DNA of 64,000 nucleotides. Origin: Dioscorea cayenensis subsp. rotundata. Taxonomy: Eukaryota > Streptophyta > Magnoliopsida > Dioscoreales > Dioscoreaceae. Below are positions 25,264-38,200 of the stretch, in pieces. Positions within the stretch are counted from its first letter, which is position 1. Every line of letters begins with the position of its first letter. The notes beneath the pieces were generated by a model that saw only the letters and a program-made list of their open reading frames with translations, was not told the origin of the DNA and did no database searches. The stretch spans positions 496,001-560,000 of the forward strand of contig NC_052494.1 of the NCBI RefSeq assembly GCF_009730915.1, given 5' to 3'. The position numbers and the translations under genes were made by a program.

Positions 25264-26400
25264 CCACAACACAGTGATTACTCAACTCAAGTCTGACTTG
25301 AAAATGGTTGTGAGGTTGGCTCAGTCAAGCTTTAGCTTGATAGTTTGAGTCTTTGAGATACATAGCTATAATATACATATGTATATATATACATATATTT
25401 AAAATATTTATAACACATTATATTATTATATACCATTGTGTTATATTAAAAATATGATGTAATTTATATTATTTATTTTTTAAAACAAAATTCAAGCTTG
25501 TTTTAGTTAATAATTATTAAATTTGAAGTTTGAAATAAACCAATTTGATTTTAATTTTGAACTAAATAATTTGGGATTTTAAAATTAAAAATTGAATTGT
25601 GCTTGCACAATATTTTTTCCGACTAATTTCGAGCTTGAAATGGGCCCAGCCCGATTAAACTACGGCCCATTGAAATACATCAACTTATGTTGATGTGCAA
25701 ATGGGCTTTCCCAATACATTGTAGCCCAACTTACAATTTCAACACGTGGGAATTAGACATATATTTTACAACATTTTAAAAATTTAAACTTTTGAATGAT
25801 ACCGTTTTGGTTGGAAACTTCATTACTTATTTTGGTCATGTTTTTTATATAAACCACATAATTTTAATGTCAAATATGGCGGCACACCTCGTTTCAAGTT
25901 GGAATATGCTTGTAGAGACTTGAAAAATGGCAAACTATACCTGGAAGAGTGAAAGCCGGAGGGAACTCTGGTGAAGGACCACAACGATATTGATGTGCAA
26001 GATGAATACAATGTATACAAGTAAGCTATTCCAAATTGAATACAATGTATTCTGATTTATTAAATCTAATAAAATTATTCATTAACTAAACAATTAAATT
26101 TAAGTGAAATAATAATAAAAAAATAAATTATTGATTAGTGAATATATTGAAACGGGAGGTGAATACTTAAAATAATGGGTTAGGGATTTTCTCACAGTCT
26201 CACTAATCAAAATATAATTATTTAAATAAATATGTTTATTAATTACAATTTATAATTATTAAAAAAATTAAAATTAATAAAACCTTTATTATTAATTAAA
26301 AAATAATAATTGTAGTCATTAACATTTATTTTAATTAGTGATTAAATAATTACTATTATTTATTTATTTATTTATTGATGGAAACAAGATATCAAATCCC
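24800..26400. other. Intergenic region with a long AAT microsatellite
   Basis: An AAT/TAA microsatellite covers about 25200-25262. Around 25636-25730 several GGCCCA/TGGGCT words cluster (listed separately). A peptide-like reading frame with one internal stop lies at about 25871-26021 (see findings). No gene is recognised with confidence. Confidence 0.55.
25640..25730. promoter_or_regulatory. Cluster of TGGGCC/GGCCCA (TCP site II-type) motifs
   Basis: Four motifs occur within 90 bases: TGGGCCCA at 25641-25648, GGCCCA at 25664-25669, ATGGGCT near 25701 and TAGCCCA near 25722. Such clusters are typical of promoters of constitutively expressed plant genes. The nearest clear start codon is 1.2 kb away (MSL gene), so the target is uncertain. 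Confidence 0.35.
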
Positions 26401-26436
26401 AAGCACACAAGTGACAAAACAATTGCAATCCAGCTT

Positions 26437-26488
26437 GCCACGTGTCTATTATCCACGTGGCATCAATCCAAACCCCCAAGTGGGCCCC
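26437..26488. promoter_or_regulatory. Inverted G-box pair and TGGGCC motif upstream of MSL2/3
   Basis: GCCACGTGTC (core 26439-26444) and CCACGTGGC (core 26454-26459) lie 15 bases apart centre to centre, so the outer flanks are inverted copies. TGGGCCCC follows at 26481-26488. G-boxes bind bZIP and bHLH factors in light and ABA responses. They lie about 450 bases before the MSL start codon in a GC-richer promoter segment. Confidence 0.5.
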
Positions 26489-26904
26489 ATGAACAGCTCC
26501 ACACAAAGTGGTCCCCACCAAACCACGCGGCGCTTTGCGATCGAGCCATCCCAACAATTCGCCCTCGTGTTCAATTATCCCTTTTTTTCTCCTCCCCATT
26601 TCGATCCCTTCGTCAAACCCTAATTTCCTGGAATCGAGCCCCTCGAATTCTCCCAAATAGTGATCTCTTTGCTCAATCCCTTCTTTCCCAAGCTATTCAG
26701 CTCCTTGTGCTCTTCGATTTGATCTCCGATTTTGGTTTGTTTGATCAGGGGAAGTTCGGGTTTGGGGCTTTGAAGTGATTGTTCCGAGAAATTGCTTGAT
26801 TCGTGCCTCTTTTGTTGTTTTGTTGAAGAGGTTTTGGTTTTTAGGGATGCTTGGATCTTGTTTGCGGAGTTAGTGGTATTTGGTGTGTTTGTTGTTGTAG
26901 CGGA

Positions 26905-29900
26905 ATGGCGATTGGTGGTTCTTTGCGAGTGCCCCATGAGTTGGGGGTTTGCAGGATGAATTATGACCACACTGAACGATTCAAAGGTATGGGTCGACTG
27001 CATTGATGTTGTGATTCTACTAGCTCGTTTGTTGTTCTTATGATTTGGTTGGCTGTTGTTTTGGTTTTCTAGATTGCGAGGGCTAAGCGCGGGGCTCCTG
27101 TGCTTAATGTTTCCCTTTCTTCTTGCGCTTCGGTATGTGTATGTTTCTCTTTTTTTGTTTGCGTATCTGAGCATTACTGGGTTGTGCTCGGTTATATGAT
27201 TTGTTACCCTTGCAAAATGATGCTTTTTATGCAGTAAGAGTACTTCTGCAGATTTGTTGTCTATGATATTTTATGCAAATCTATTGTTCTTCTAGATGTC
27301 ATACAGAAAATTTGATTCAATTGTGTGCATGTAGTACTAGCCAAGGAGAATATGATGTATGGTTACAATCTAAGCCAAATGTTTTCTACATCGTCATGAA
27401 TTTCTATGTTTTTGTAATGACTAGTACTTTCATTCTTTGATACTTGTTCAAGTGTAGCATCACACATTCTGCATGATGTTGTAGGTGTTTTGAATTTTAT
27501 GGTGAGGAAGTGGTTTTGAGATTCAGACCTCAAATAATAACCAAAAGAAAAAAATATCAAGTTTGTTGAGATCTATGTGTATTTTTGTTAGATTTCTTCT
27601 TCTCTTTTGTTCATTGTTTGGGGGATTTTGACCCATTTGGTTGTATATGGATGGAACGCATGACTCATAAATATCTTGTTTTGCGGTGACAAGGTGTTCA
27701 TTGTTTGGGATTTTGAGCTATTTGGTTGTATATGGACGGAGTGCATGACTTATAATTTTTTTTTGTTTTTGCAGCAGCAAGGTGTTTGGAATCTCCGAGT
27801 TTCAAAGAAGATTTATAAGTCAATGCACCACTTATCTCCCAAAAACAATGTTTTCATATGCAGGGCTGTTGTTGTACCAAGCTTTGGAAATGAAATTCCT
27901 ATTGTCAAAAGTGCCACTGTTGCATTGACAAGGTATTTATATAAAATTGAGTAACGTCCATATAGGTTCTGTTTTGGTGTTTAGCCTCAAATGTTCCTTC
28001 ATGTGGATGAGTTGATTCACTTCACCATTATCTTTTGATTTTCTTTTATCACTTATCAGTAAATATAATCCTGAGAAATTTAAATTGCGGTGCACAGCAT
28101 ATAAACCCAAATAAAATGAAGATAAAAGATAATAACTAACAGTAATACTGTATTCTGACTTGTAATTTTTGTTAGGTGGTGATAGATTTCTTAGTTATTC
28201 AGTATGCAGTTCATTTACTGTTACTTTCATGATTAGCTTAGAGTCAGTGACCAAGATGTTTGGTTCCCGGATCCTTCCTGAATTGCTTATGGTCTTGTCT
28301 TTTAATATTTTAAAATGAAGAAGACAGAATGAAAGATGTCTCTACACATTTGGGGCACCAACCAAATTAATGAAAAGTAATATAAAAAAGGAGTGTGGTA
28401 GATTTGTAGTGTGTGAGATGAATGTGGTTGGATTATTTCTGGAACCATTGCTGTAACACCTGTGAACTGTGATGACTCAAAGAGTAGGATGCCTTGGGTT
28501 GATTTGGGGATCACATGTGTGGGATATGTTCAAGTTCACAGATGTGATTTACATCGCTCTTCTTGTCATAATCATGCTACCTATGCCACAAAGTGGCGCA
28601 TTTAATGGGGTGATCATAACTTGGCATATTTTACCAGGAGCTCTTGATTTCTTCTATTTTCTCTTTCTCAGGGTATGTGTTCTCATTTGTTTCATATTTA
28701 TGTAAATTACCTGTCCCAAATTTATTTTGTAGGTCATATCATGCATTTCGTGCTAGTCCTCTTGCGCTTCAATTGATTCCAGCAGTTGGGGTCATCGCTT
28801 TTGCTGTTTGGGGTCTTGGACCTTTCTTACGTCACAGCAGGAACTTGTTTCTTCATGTATGCATAGCCATACATCTAACTTTATTTTATTGAGTTTTTGT
28901 ATTTGTTAGTCATATCACTGATGTGGGCAATTCTGATATTTTCATTTTCTGTTTGTAGAAGAATGATAATAATTGGAAAAAGAGCACAACATACTATGTT
29001 TTTACCTCCTATCTGCAACCATTGTTGCTCTGGACTGGTGCAACTTTTATCTGCGGGTATATTCTTCAATTCCATTAAGAAATCCAATTTTATTATATTG
29101 TGTTTGTCTTGTACCATGTGATGGTGATGACTTTATTTCTTCAGTGTGCTGGATCCCTTAGTTTTGCCTTCAACAGCAAGTCAAGTTGTGAAGCATCGTC
29201 TTCTAAGCTTTGTAAGATCACTATCGACAGTATTGGCATTTGCATACTGTCTATCAAGGTAGGAGCTATGAATCCCTCATTTATTTTATTTAGTACCAAA
29301 AGGTTTTTGAATGCATTATTGTTGTCATCCTCTCACTTTCTCATTTGCCATTTTGTTTTGTTCCCTTAAAAATAGGTAAGGTTTGAGAAGGTTACATGCA
29401 CTTATGTGTATTGGTTAAACTTTAAAGCTTGTGAGCAGCTTACTAGCAATTAATGTGATCTGACATTAGGAGTTGAACTTGCACTATCATATCATAGTTA
29501 TATTAGAAAGAATGATCTTTGGTTGTATTACAAAGGGTACTTTTACTACATCGCCTCTATTTCTAATAATCTCCCTTGCACTTATTGTTAGTGATTGCTT
29601 ATGCGGGAATTCTATTTTACACTAGTTTGAGTGATCACACTACTTCAAATTTTAATTGATGTTTACAACTGAGCCTTTTGTCAAAGTGATGAAGAAAAAA
29701 AATGCAAAGCATACTTTGAGCTGCTTGCCTAATTATGTCTCTGAGCTTTATGTGGTTATTGAAATCACATCTTTAACAATAAATAAGATGTAAGATAGTG
29801 CGGATTCCAAGGATTGAAGTAACCATGGTTGCAGGGCCACAAGGAAGTGCTCGATGATAAATGTAAACTTTAGAACATCCCACTTGGGGGAAGTTTAACT

Positions 29901-32900
29901 TGCAACTGTCTTTTAACTTTCATTCAGTCAAGGACATTGCAAACTATTATAAAACTGAAATGAATGAGACATTGCTGTCTTACAACACTTCTAGCTGGGA
30001 TTTCAAGCAAATTTACGTTCTAGGACTTAATACTGGTTAAATAGTATAAATTTGAGGTTACTAAATATAAGGCAATGTTATCAACGTGCCAGATTTTGCT
30101 ATATGGTTAAATACTAAACCAATATGTAGACATGTGGTTCTCATTTTCTTTTGATTTCATTTACAAGGTTTTCTTCTGCTGGGTTTTCTTTGATGGTTTG
30201 ATTATTTTTTGTCACTGAACATCTCTTAGCAATTACCAGCTACTGTTTTGGATTTGGATGTTTACATCTAAATACCCCCATTTTTGAATTTATTCATGCA
30301 GTTTGATTCAACAAACACAGAAGTTCTTTATGGAGACAAACGACCAGAGTGATACAAGAAATGTGTGTGCTGTCTTCTTCAAGCTTATGATTATGATTTG
30401 ATATGATTTTTCTGAATTGAGATTGTAGAGTTTCCTTTGATGGAAAATATAGTTTTTCCATGTTAAGTGTTCAATGTCATTTTGATGCCATGATTTTCAT
30501 TGATGTGAAGTAAAAAGATTCAATTATTTTTGGTAAATGATGCCAATTTGTTAAATGCACAAGAGAAATCTTTGAAGAAGAAATAGTTCCAGCATGCTTG
30601 TGGGAGACATTTTGTTATTGTGCATAGTTTATAGATAATGATTGATTTGTTGACACTTAGATTATGTCTTCTGCTGCTATGATAAATCCTGATACTACAA
30701 AAGAGCTTATCCTAGGATGTAAACTCTATATGCTTCTTGCATAGATTTTAGGTTCTAATCTTTTCCATAGTCGCCTAGATGCCCATATTGTGAATCATAA
30801 TTGCAACTCCACCCTTCTTACTTGGTTCTTTTCTCCAGATGGGTTTTCAATTTGCTGGAAAAGCTGTATATACTGCTGTCTGGGTTGCTGCAGTTTCATT
30901 GTTCATGGAGTTGCTTGGATTTTCAACCCAGAAATGGCTTACTGCTGGAGGTCTTGGAACTGTATTGCTGACCCTTGCTGGCCGTGAGGTGTTGTCTTTT
31001 ATGTTAGAATACCTATTCAACTGATTTTCATTACATGGTGTAACACTATACTTTTAGCATGTTTACTTGATGAAAATTATGGATTGGTCTAATATGTTAT
31101 TTTTGTTGCAGATTTTCACAAATTTTCTATCGAGTGTTATGATCCATGCGACCCGTCCATTTGTTGTGAATGAGTGGATTCAGACCTAAAATTGAAGGGT
31201 ATGAGGTTTCTGGCAGTGTAGAGGTTGGTATTGTCATGGTTAGGCCTGGATTTTGCCTTTGGTTTCTAATCGATAGCCATGGCATATAGCTTATCATTTC
31301 AACTTAAAAATAAAATTATTGGTTCAGTTTTGAACATTGAGAAATCCTCTTAAATGTCTAATGCGCTCTTTTAACCTAGCCATATGATAGATGTCATGAT
31401 GTTAAATTTTTGGTATGACTTAGGTTTCTTGGAACTTGAAAATGTTCAACACTATATGAAATTATCTGTTTTAAGCACCCAATCCTTTGTGTCAAGCTGT
31501 TGAACTTGACAAACTGTTTTATATGGCAAATTTCATGACAATACGAGGCTGTGCTATACTTGGAATATTTTGGGTTTGATGTAAATGTTTATGTCTTTAT
31601 GATGACTGATCCAGATGCATTGCTAACTGAGCAACAATTCTGGTTTGCATCTTTTAAATATTTTCTCAATGTTCTATTAAAATCTTTTTCTTCCTTCTCC
31701 AGCATGTTGGTTGGTGGTCCCCAACCATTATCAGAGGGGAGGATCGTGAAGCAGTTCATATTCCTAACCACAAATTCACTGTTAATGTTGTGAGAAATCT
31801 CTCCCAGAAGAGCCATTGGCGAATCAAAACCCACCTTGCTATCAGCCACTTGGACGTTAACAAGATCAATGTGAGCCAATATGCATCATATGATTTTTTT
31901 TTTTCTGAGATCTGTCAATGGATTGTTAATTTTAAAAGTTGTGTTAAGTTTGTTTATGTGCAATACTTTTTGTTCAAGTTGCAACATCCTTACCCTCCTT
32001 TTGGCAGAACATTGTTGCTGATATGCGCAAAGTCTTGGCAAAAAATCCACAAGTTGAGCAGCAGAGACTGCACAGACGAGTATTCCTAGATAATATTGAT
32101 CCAGAAAATCAGGCCCTTCGGGTGAGTAATTCATTTGTTATTAGAATTGCCCCTCTTCTTTGCATTGTGCATGTGCATCTATGATAAATCATTTACCATG
32201 GCTGGGTCAACTCAACCGAAGTACCAAATGAACTTTAGGCTACCTCGTCATGCAAGTATATGTTTTCAGCATATATTTTCTTAATATGTAATAATATGTA
32301 ATAACTAAATTTTGTTAGGATGGCATTTGTACTGAAAGACCATATTAGAGATGTTTACCTACACTTCCACTTTTTGTTATTTGGATGGAAATAATGGATA
32401 TAATGTAATCTAGTTGATCTGTGGCATGTGCTCTCACTGAGTAGCCCCCTGATTTCCAGTGGACGTTTAATTTTATGATCAGTCCTTAAGCTGGTCACTT
32501 AGAAGTCCTTGCCCTCTGTACATAGTGTAATGGGATGACTAATTGCTATATATATTTTTTTTCCTTTTTTAATGTAAACAACTAATGTTCTTTAATTGCT
32601 ATATTTTTACTTTTTTTCTAATGCAAACTACTAATATTATTTGGCCTTCCATTTGAAATGACAGATTCTTGTGTCGTGTTTTGTGAAGACCTCTCATTTT
32701 GAAGAGTATCTATGTGTTAAGGTAATTGTCACAACTTAGATCGCACTGATTCATTTGATAATATGTTTTATGCTAATTTTTTTAAATTATATTGTGCAAG
32801 TCCCTGTTATTAATTGAAATAGAGTTGATTTGAAAACAGGAAGCAATCTTATTAGATCTCCTCAGAGTCATTAGCCATCACAGAGCCCGACTTGCCACTC

Positions 32901-33619
32901 CAATTCGCACAGTGCAGAAAATATATGGTGATGGAGATATCGAAAATGTTCCATTTGCAGAAACAATCCTCAACCGTTCTGGATCCGTCACTAATCGTCC
33001 ACTGCTTTTGATAGAATCCCCAGCAAGAATCAATGGTGACGATAAAGTGAAACCTCGTACAACACCAAAGTCAAATTCCGATGAGCAAAGCACAAAGTCG
33101 TCGACCGGGGCATCAGATGCCAAGACCACATCTGTCCCTGAAGCCACATCCCCCGTGACCACAGAGAAGCAGCAGCAGCACCAACAGAAAAAGACAAATG
33201 CAGGAGAGGTTTCACCTAAAAGCAGTAAGGCCGAGACATCGGCTGCACCACCAGCTTCAAGTTCTACAACCAGATCACAACTCGAAGGATCAGAATCAGT
33301 GGGTTTAGGACCCAAATCAAGCAATGAGAAGCCGCCGCCACCACCACCCACCTCATCGGAAGTAGCCAATAGTGAGAAGCCGTCGCCACCTGCAGCAAGG
33401 CCAGTGTTAGAAGATAACATCGTTCTGGGTGTGGCTCTCGAGGGCTCAAAACGGACACTTCCTATTGAGGAAGGTATGGGTCCTGCTGATGCTAAGGAAT
33501 TGGCTGCCTTACGCAATGGGAATGGTTCTTCCTCGTCCACAAAGGATAAAAAGGAAGGACCAGTGCCCCCGGTTCCTGGTGCGGTTGCCGGTGACCAGCG
33601 AGGTGATCATGATAGGTGA
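26905..33619 (+). CDS. MSL2/3: Mechanosensitive MscS-like channel, plastid type (MSL2/MSL3)
   Basis: Thirteen exons encode about 691 residues: 26905-26986, 27073-27132, 27775-27932, 28733-28856, 28959-29056, 29145-29258, 30302-30362, 30839-30988, 31112-31223, 31703-31870, 32008-32121, 32665-32721 and 32840-33619. [17 protein letters not shown] resembles the MSL2 transit-peptide start. Hydrophobic segments follow in exons 4, 5, 6 and 8. The pore region [17 protein letters not shown] leads into the MscS beta domain ([16 protein letters not shown]). The C-terminal tail has the family block [23 protein letters not shown]2/3 release osmotic stress in the plastid envelope. Two exons do not keep frame: exon 1 is 82 nt where 81 fits, and exon 9 has one extra base at about 31187 ([12 protein letters not shown]). 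All other junctions agree in phase. Expression may be intact if these are sequence errors. Confidence 0.9.
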
Positions 33620-35292
33620 TAATATCTTGGAATAAAGATACTCTTATTATTTTTTTTAATGTCCACATTTTTTTGGGGGCGTAGAATTTGTGGTTGTGAA
33701 TGTACTCTGCTGCGAGGGGGAAGCTGTCTTTTTTCAGGCTTGATCAGATGCAAGCAGTATGTATATGGTTTTAATGAACACGTGTTTAACTGAAATTTAA
33801 TATGCCCCAGATGTATTCTCATTGTAGCACGGGCTCATCTGTGCATGAGAATGCACTCTCTGATTCAAAATTCTTCACCAAATAGGCGCGGTGAAAGATA
33901 AATACAATTGATGTGTAAACATTTATGCCAAGTGGATAAATAAATGCAATTGTATTAAATCGTTGCCCGTGCTTGTCCTCAGTTGCGGACTCCCGTTTAC
34001 AGTGTTTTTTCATGATCACTTCTCGTGGCTGTTGTGGCTGTTTGGTTTGTGGTAAGAAGGTATTTGCTAATTGTAAGTGGTGGTTTGATTTTGATGTAAA
34101 AACTTAATTTACCACTAAAACCTATATTATAGTTAATTATTAAAAGTATTTAAATACCAAATATTTTTAAATTTAATAAATAGTTTAATAGTTTGTGTTT
34201 AAATTAATCTTTATGGAGAATAATAGATACTTAGTGCTGACAATGAAGTAATATCACCCCCGCATTTGATCATGCTATCGAATTACATTAAACCAAATGA
34301 ATAAATAAATACATATCAATTATAGCAAATCAATTTTGATGTAATTTAAAATATAAATTTTTTTTATTGACAAAAAAATATAATATTTTCATTTATAGTA
34401 TGATTTCACTTATGGGTAACCAATCAGCCCCCTTATTGTTTTAGTGATTTGATTTGGGTCATCATAGTTGCATGTTCTTTGCCACATCCTATGGATGAAC
34501 CTGTCTGCATCCTCCACTAAGTCATTAAAAGGAATGAGTAAAACAAATTACAACATTTAAATATGAACACGTTAAAAAAGCAGAAATAACATTCCAATTT
34601 TTTTTATTTTTTTATTTTTTTTTTTTTAAGAGAAAATCAGCAGCACTATACACTTATTTTTCAAGTTAACATAAATGCGAGAGAGAGAGAGGAGACCTGA
34701 AAAGAAGAAGATGAAGTCTGAGAACGCATCAACAATTATGCGAATAATTAAAGAGTCTATCAACCACACCGCCGCCTGCACATGCAGCAATCAGCATCAT
34801 GGTTTGCCCACAGAACAAGTACCACAACAAATTAGTTGTAAGCATGCAATGCAATGCAGGCAGTCAAACACATGACACGCATAAAGTAACATTGCAACAG
34901 ATGCCAATCCCCCAATCCCCAAGCAAAGCAGTACAATGATAAAGTTTTTCCATTATTGAATCATAAGCTTGTATCACCTGAAGAGACGAAACTCAGGATA
35001 TACTTAATATATATATATATACTTTAAAAAAAATGAAATGAGCATACATACCTTCCACAATAATCCCCTCGCTAGTTAATGGGAAAAGTATTTTCCCTCC
35101 AGTAATATTGCAATTTGGTATACAAAGACTACTTAGACCTGCTTCCAGAAAACCAACTGGCAGTCACATATTGTGAGCAACATTTTTTAACCTTTCTCTC
35201 TCAGAACTTATCACTTGTGTAGAGGAATAGATCCAACAATTGCTTTTGCACTTTGTAGCTTCTGTTTTCCTTCTTCATTCACATCAGGGTCA
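33620..35292. other. Convergent 3' region between MSL and CAP-G2
   Basis: AATAAA at 33631-33636 and a further 3' flank to about 33800 probably belong to the MSL 3' UTR. The rest is AT-rich with a T run near 34600-34628 and an AGAG run at 34680-34692. The minus-strand 3' UTR of CAP-G2 probably covers about 35000-35292. No gene is recognised. Confidence 0.55.
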
Positions 35293-38200
35293 TCAACCTT
35301 CCCGTTCTATCCATAAAGCTAACTCTAGTAACCGAGCATTAAGTTCTTTACATGAAGGAGCTTCACCACCCAACAACTTCATGCAAGTAAAATGACATAA
35401 TCCGAGAACCAAATCAAAATCACCCTTTTCAAATCCAAACTCCAAAGCTGTCAAGAAAATAAACACTATAGCCTCTCTAATTTTTGCATTTCCTTTCTGT
35501 AGTAGTAAAAGCATCATCTCCTTAATCGTTTTGAGGATTAATATCCCCATGTCAGGTTGGTCATCGTTCTGCTTAGCTTTGTTAACTTCATATAGTTCAG
35601 CCTTACTCAAGATAGTAAGCCATTCTGGCAAGTTTCGGTCACTGAAACTATCTAATTTCAGTCCCTCATTTGGCCCCATGAGTAGTTTGCTGAAGCCTAG
35701 TCCAAGAATGATAACCGGCAGCCATGGTTTAGTAACAGATAAAAGAACAGATGCATACCTAGATCCAAGATATGATTCAAGAGAAGCAATTAAGTCTAAA
35801 AGATCATTGGAGAGATGGAAGGCCTCTTCTGGTGGTGCTGATGTTTCAGTGGAGTTAATGAGTACTGACTGAAGTAACTTGGCCCCATAAGTGAAGGAAC
35901 TTTTTAGGTATTCCAATATATACTTCAAATCTTCCTCTTGGTATGATGAGTCCCTAAAAGGAATTCTTCTGAAAAAAGAGATTATATGTCGCATACAAGC
36001 TGACACAAACCTCAGACATTGTGTTTGGTTGTTGGTGATGACTCCAATGGTGGTAGCATCAGCAATTAACTTGAAAACTGAAGTGACCAGCTTCACCACG
36101 TTTTGTATATTGGCCATTTTAGTAGAAGAGGCTCTGCTCTCAGGATCTGCAAAAGGATGGAAAAAGCAGTTTAACATTGAGATGCAAATTTATGGGTATC
36201 AATAATGCACAACCAAACAAATTGTTCAAAAGAATTTATCATAAGAAAAATGATGACCATTTCCTTGGAAAAACGAGATTCATATTTAAAATTTAATAAC
36301 CTGATTATTCAAGCAATTTTAGCTGATAAAGTGATATCACATAAATACAGTTGTTAGTAAGACATAATAAAGGTGAATTTTGCTATTAAAAAATGTCAAT
36401 GATTTTTTCAATCAATGACTTAGCATACCTTCATTCAGATTTGATGGGGTAGCCATGGCTCCAATCCTCTTGGACTGTCGGCGTTGTGAGACTCCTCTGA
36501 CCTTGGAACATGAATTGCCATATTTGCTGAAAGGTTCCCTGAAGAGCTCCTCAAAACAATTGAGTAGATGATTCAATAACTGATCCAATGCTGTTCCCTG
36601 AAAAGAGCAATAAAGGAATGAACCAAGGAAACTTAACATAACCAAATTGTCCTAAATAATAAAACATAAAAGAAATTTAACAGCAAACCACAAAAAAATT
36701 TAACTTAACGGTATACACTATTGAATTGTTTAATGAACTGATACTGTTGGCCAATCAGATTTCTTTTGAGCTAGTTCCAACTACATATGGGAAGCCTATG
36801 CTCCAGTGAGAATTTCAGATACCAAGTAAAATTTTAGGAGATTCAATTTTACAAAAAAAAATCAACTTCAGTTTCAATTTGCAGCAGTATCACAATAGAA
36901 GAGAACATGGACATCTGAATTTGCAGTTAGTGTGAAAACGCCAAAAATGACAGCTCTTGCCAGAAATTCATAGTGAAAACACTTTAAACAATCAGGATAT
37001 ACAAATAATTAACTATCAAAAAATTGAAATCAGATGCTTTATTTAAAGCTAACTCTACTATGAGAAATTTTAAATACAAAGGATAATGGGCTCCATCATT
37101 AAGCATTCATTCCGCTACAAAACAACTATCTAGGATGTTTCTAAACAATGAACTCGGTAATTGCTAGAATGCACAGTTTCATAGACAAAGTCATATACAT
37201 ATTAAAAACACAATATCTCAAATGCATTTAGCAAGTCAAAAGAAGAGAATAAGCTAGAAAAGATGTTTGCTCTGCTTGAAAGATATTCATCTCACAAGGA
37301 AAAATATTGAGCTATAATCTTAAAAAGACAACCATCAAATTTAAGAGATAACAGACTTAGCATTCCCATCTATTATAATAAAAAATTGTGCACAAGTTAT
37401 CATAGTCATGACTTACCTCAAGAAATGGACTTGAGCATTGTGAAGCATTGTTTGTATCACTACTGAGAGATTTCAGTACCAACTGACTTCACATTTTGGC
37501 AGGATATGTGTATTGCAAATGATGTGTAGGCCATAATTGGAGATGCATCCAAAGATTCCCATTGCATGCATTGTTCAATACCAACTTGAGAGATGATTCT
37601 TAAAGCAAAAAATGTGTTTTGCAGCGATTGAGATCTTAGTATAGCCATTTGAGTATCTACATTTTTAAGCAAAACTATCACCTGCCATGCTGCTGCTGCT
37701 GCTATGGCAAAATCTTCTTTGGCATTTGACATGTTTGATTGTGAAACTTTTGAACCTCTGACACTTGAATTGCTTGTTGTCAATGGACTTTTCATTGATA
37801 ACTTAACCCTTTTCTTTTTCCCTGTCTGTACACCTTGCTGGGGAACTTCCAAGCCAAATTTAATTGCATAACCAGAAGCAATAGAATGAAGTATATTTGC
37901 TAAAGATTCAAACAGTTCCTCAAACCAACCAAAAGAAAGTATTAACTTGTGAGCTGTCTGAACTACTGATTGTAATTCTAAATTTTCAGATAGTCCAACA
38001 CAATCTGTCACTAGAGTCATAAACTGGCCACGAAATTCCTCTAGAATATCTGGAGAAACAACTGAAGCTATTGCCAACACAGCATTCTTAGCGCTTGGAG
38101 AGCCTGCCGCAGCAAACAAACACTTTAACTTATTGCCTGAAAAAATCTCACATAGAGTTGCCTTGCCAGAAGGCTCAGTAAGTAAACTGCGACAAATATT

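Noticed and set aside
26620-27174. 184-codon minus-strand open frame over the MSL leader
   Set aside because: It lies opposite the MSL leader and first exons, is rich in Asn/Thr/Ser, and shows no family motif.
32878-33540. 220-codon minus-strand open frame opposite the last MSL exon
   Set aside because: Shadow of the real coding strand; the plus strand carries the conserved MSL C-terminal block.
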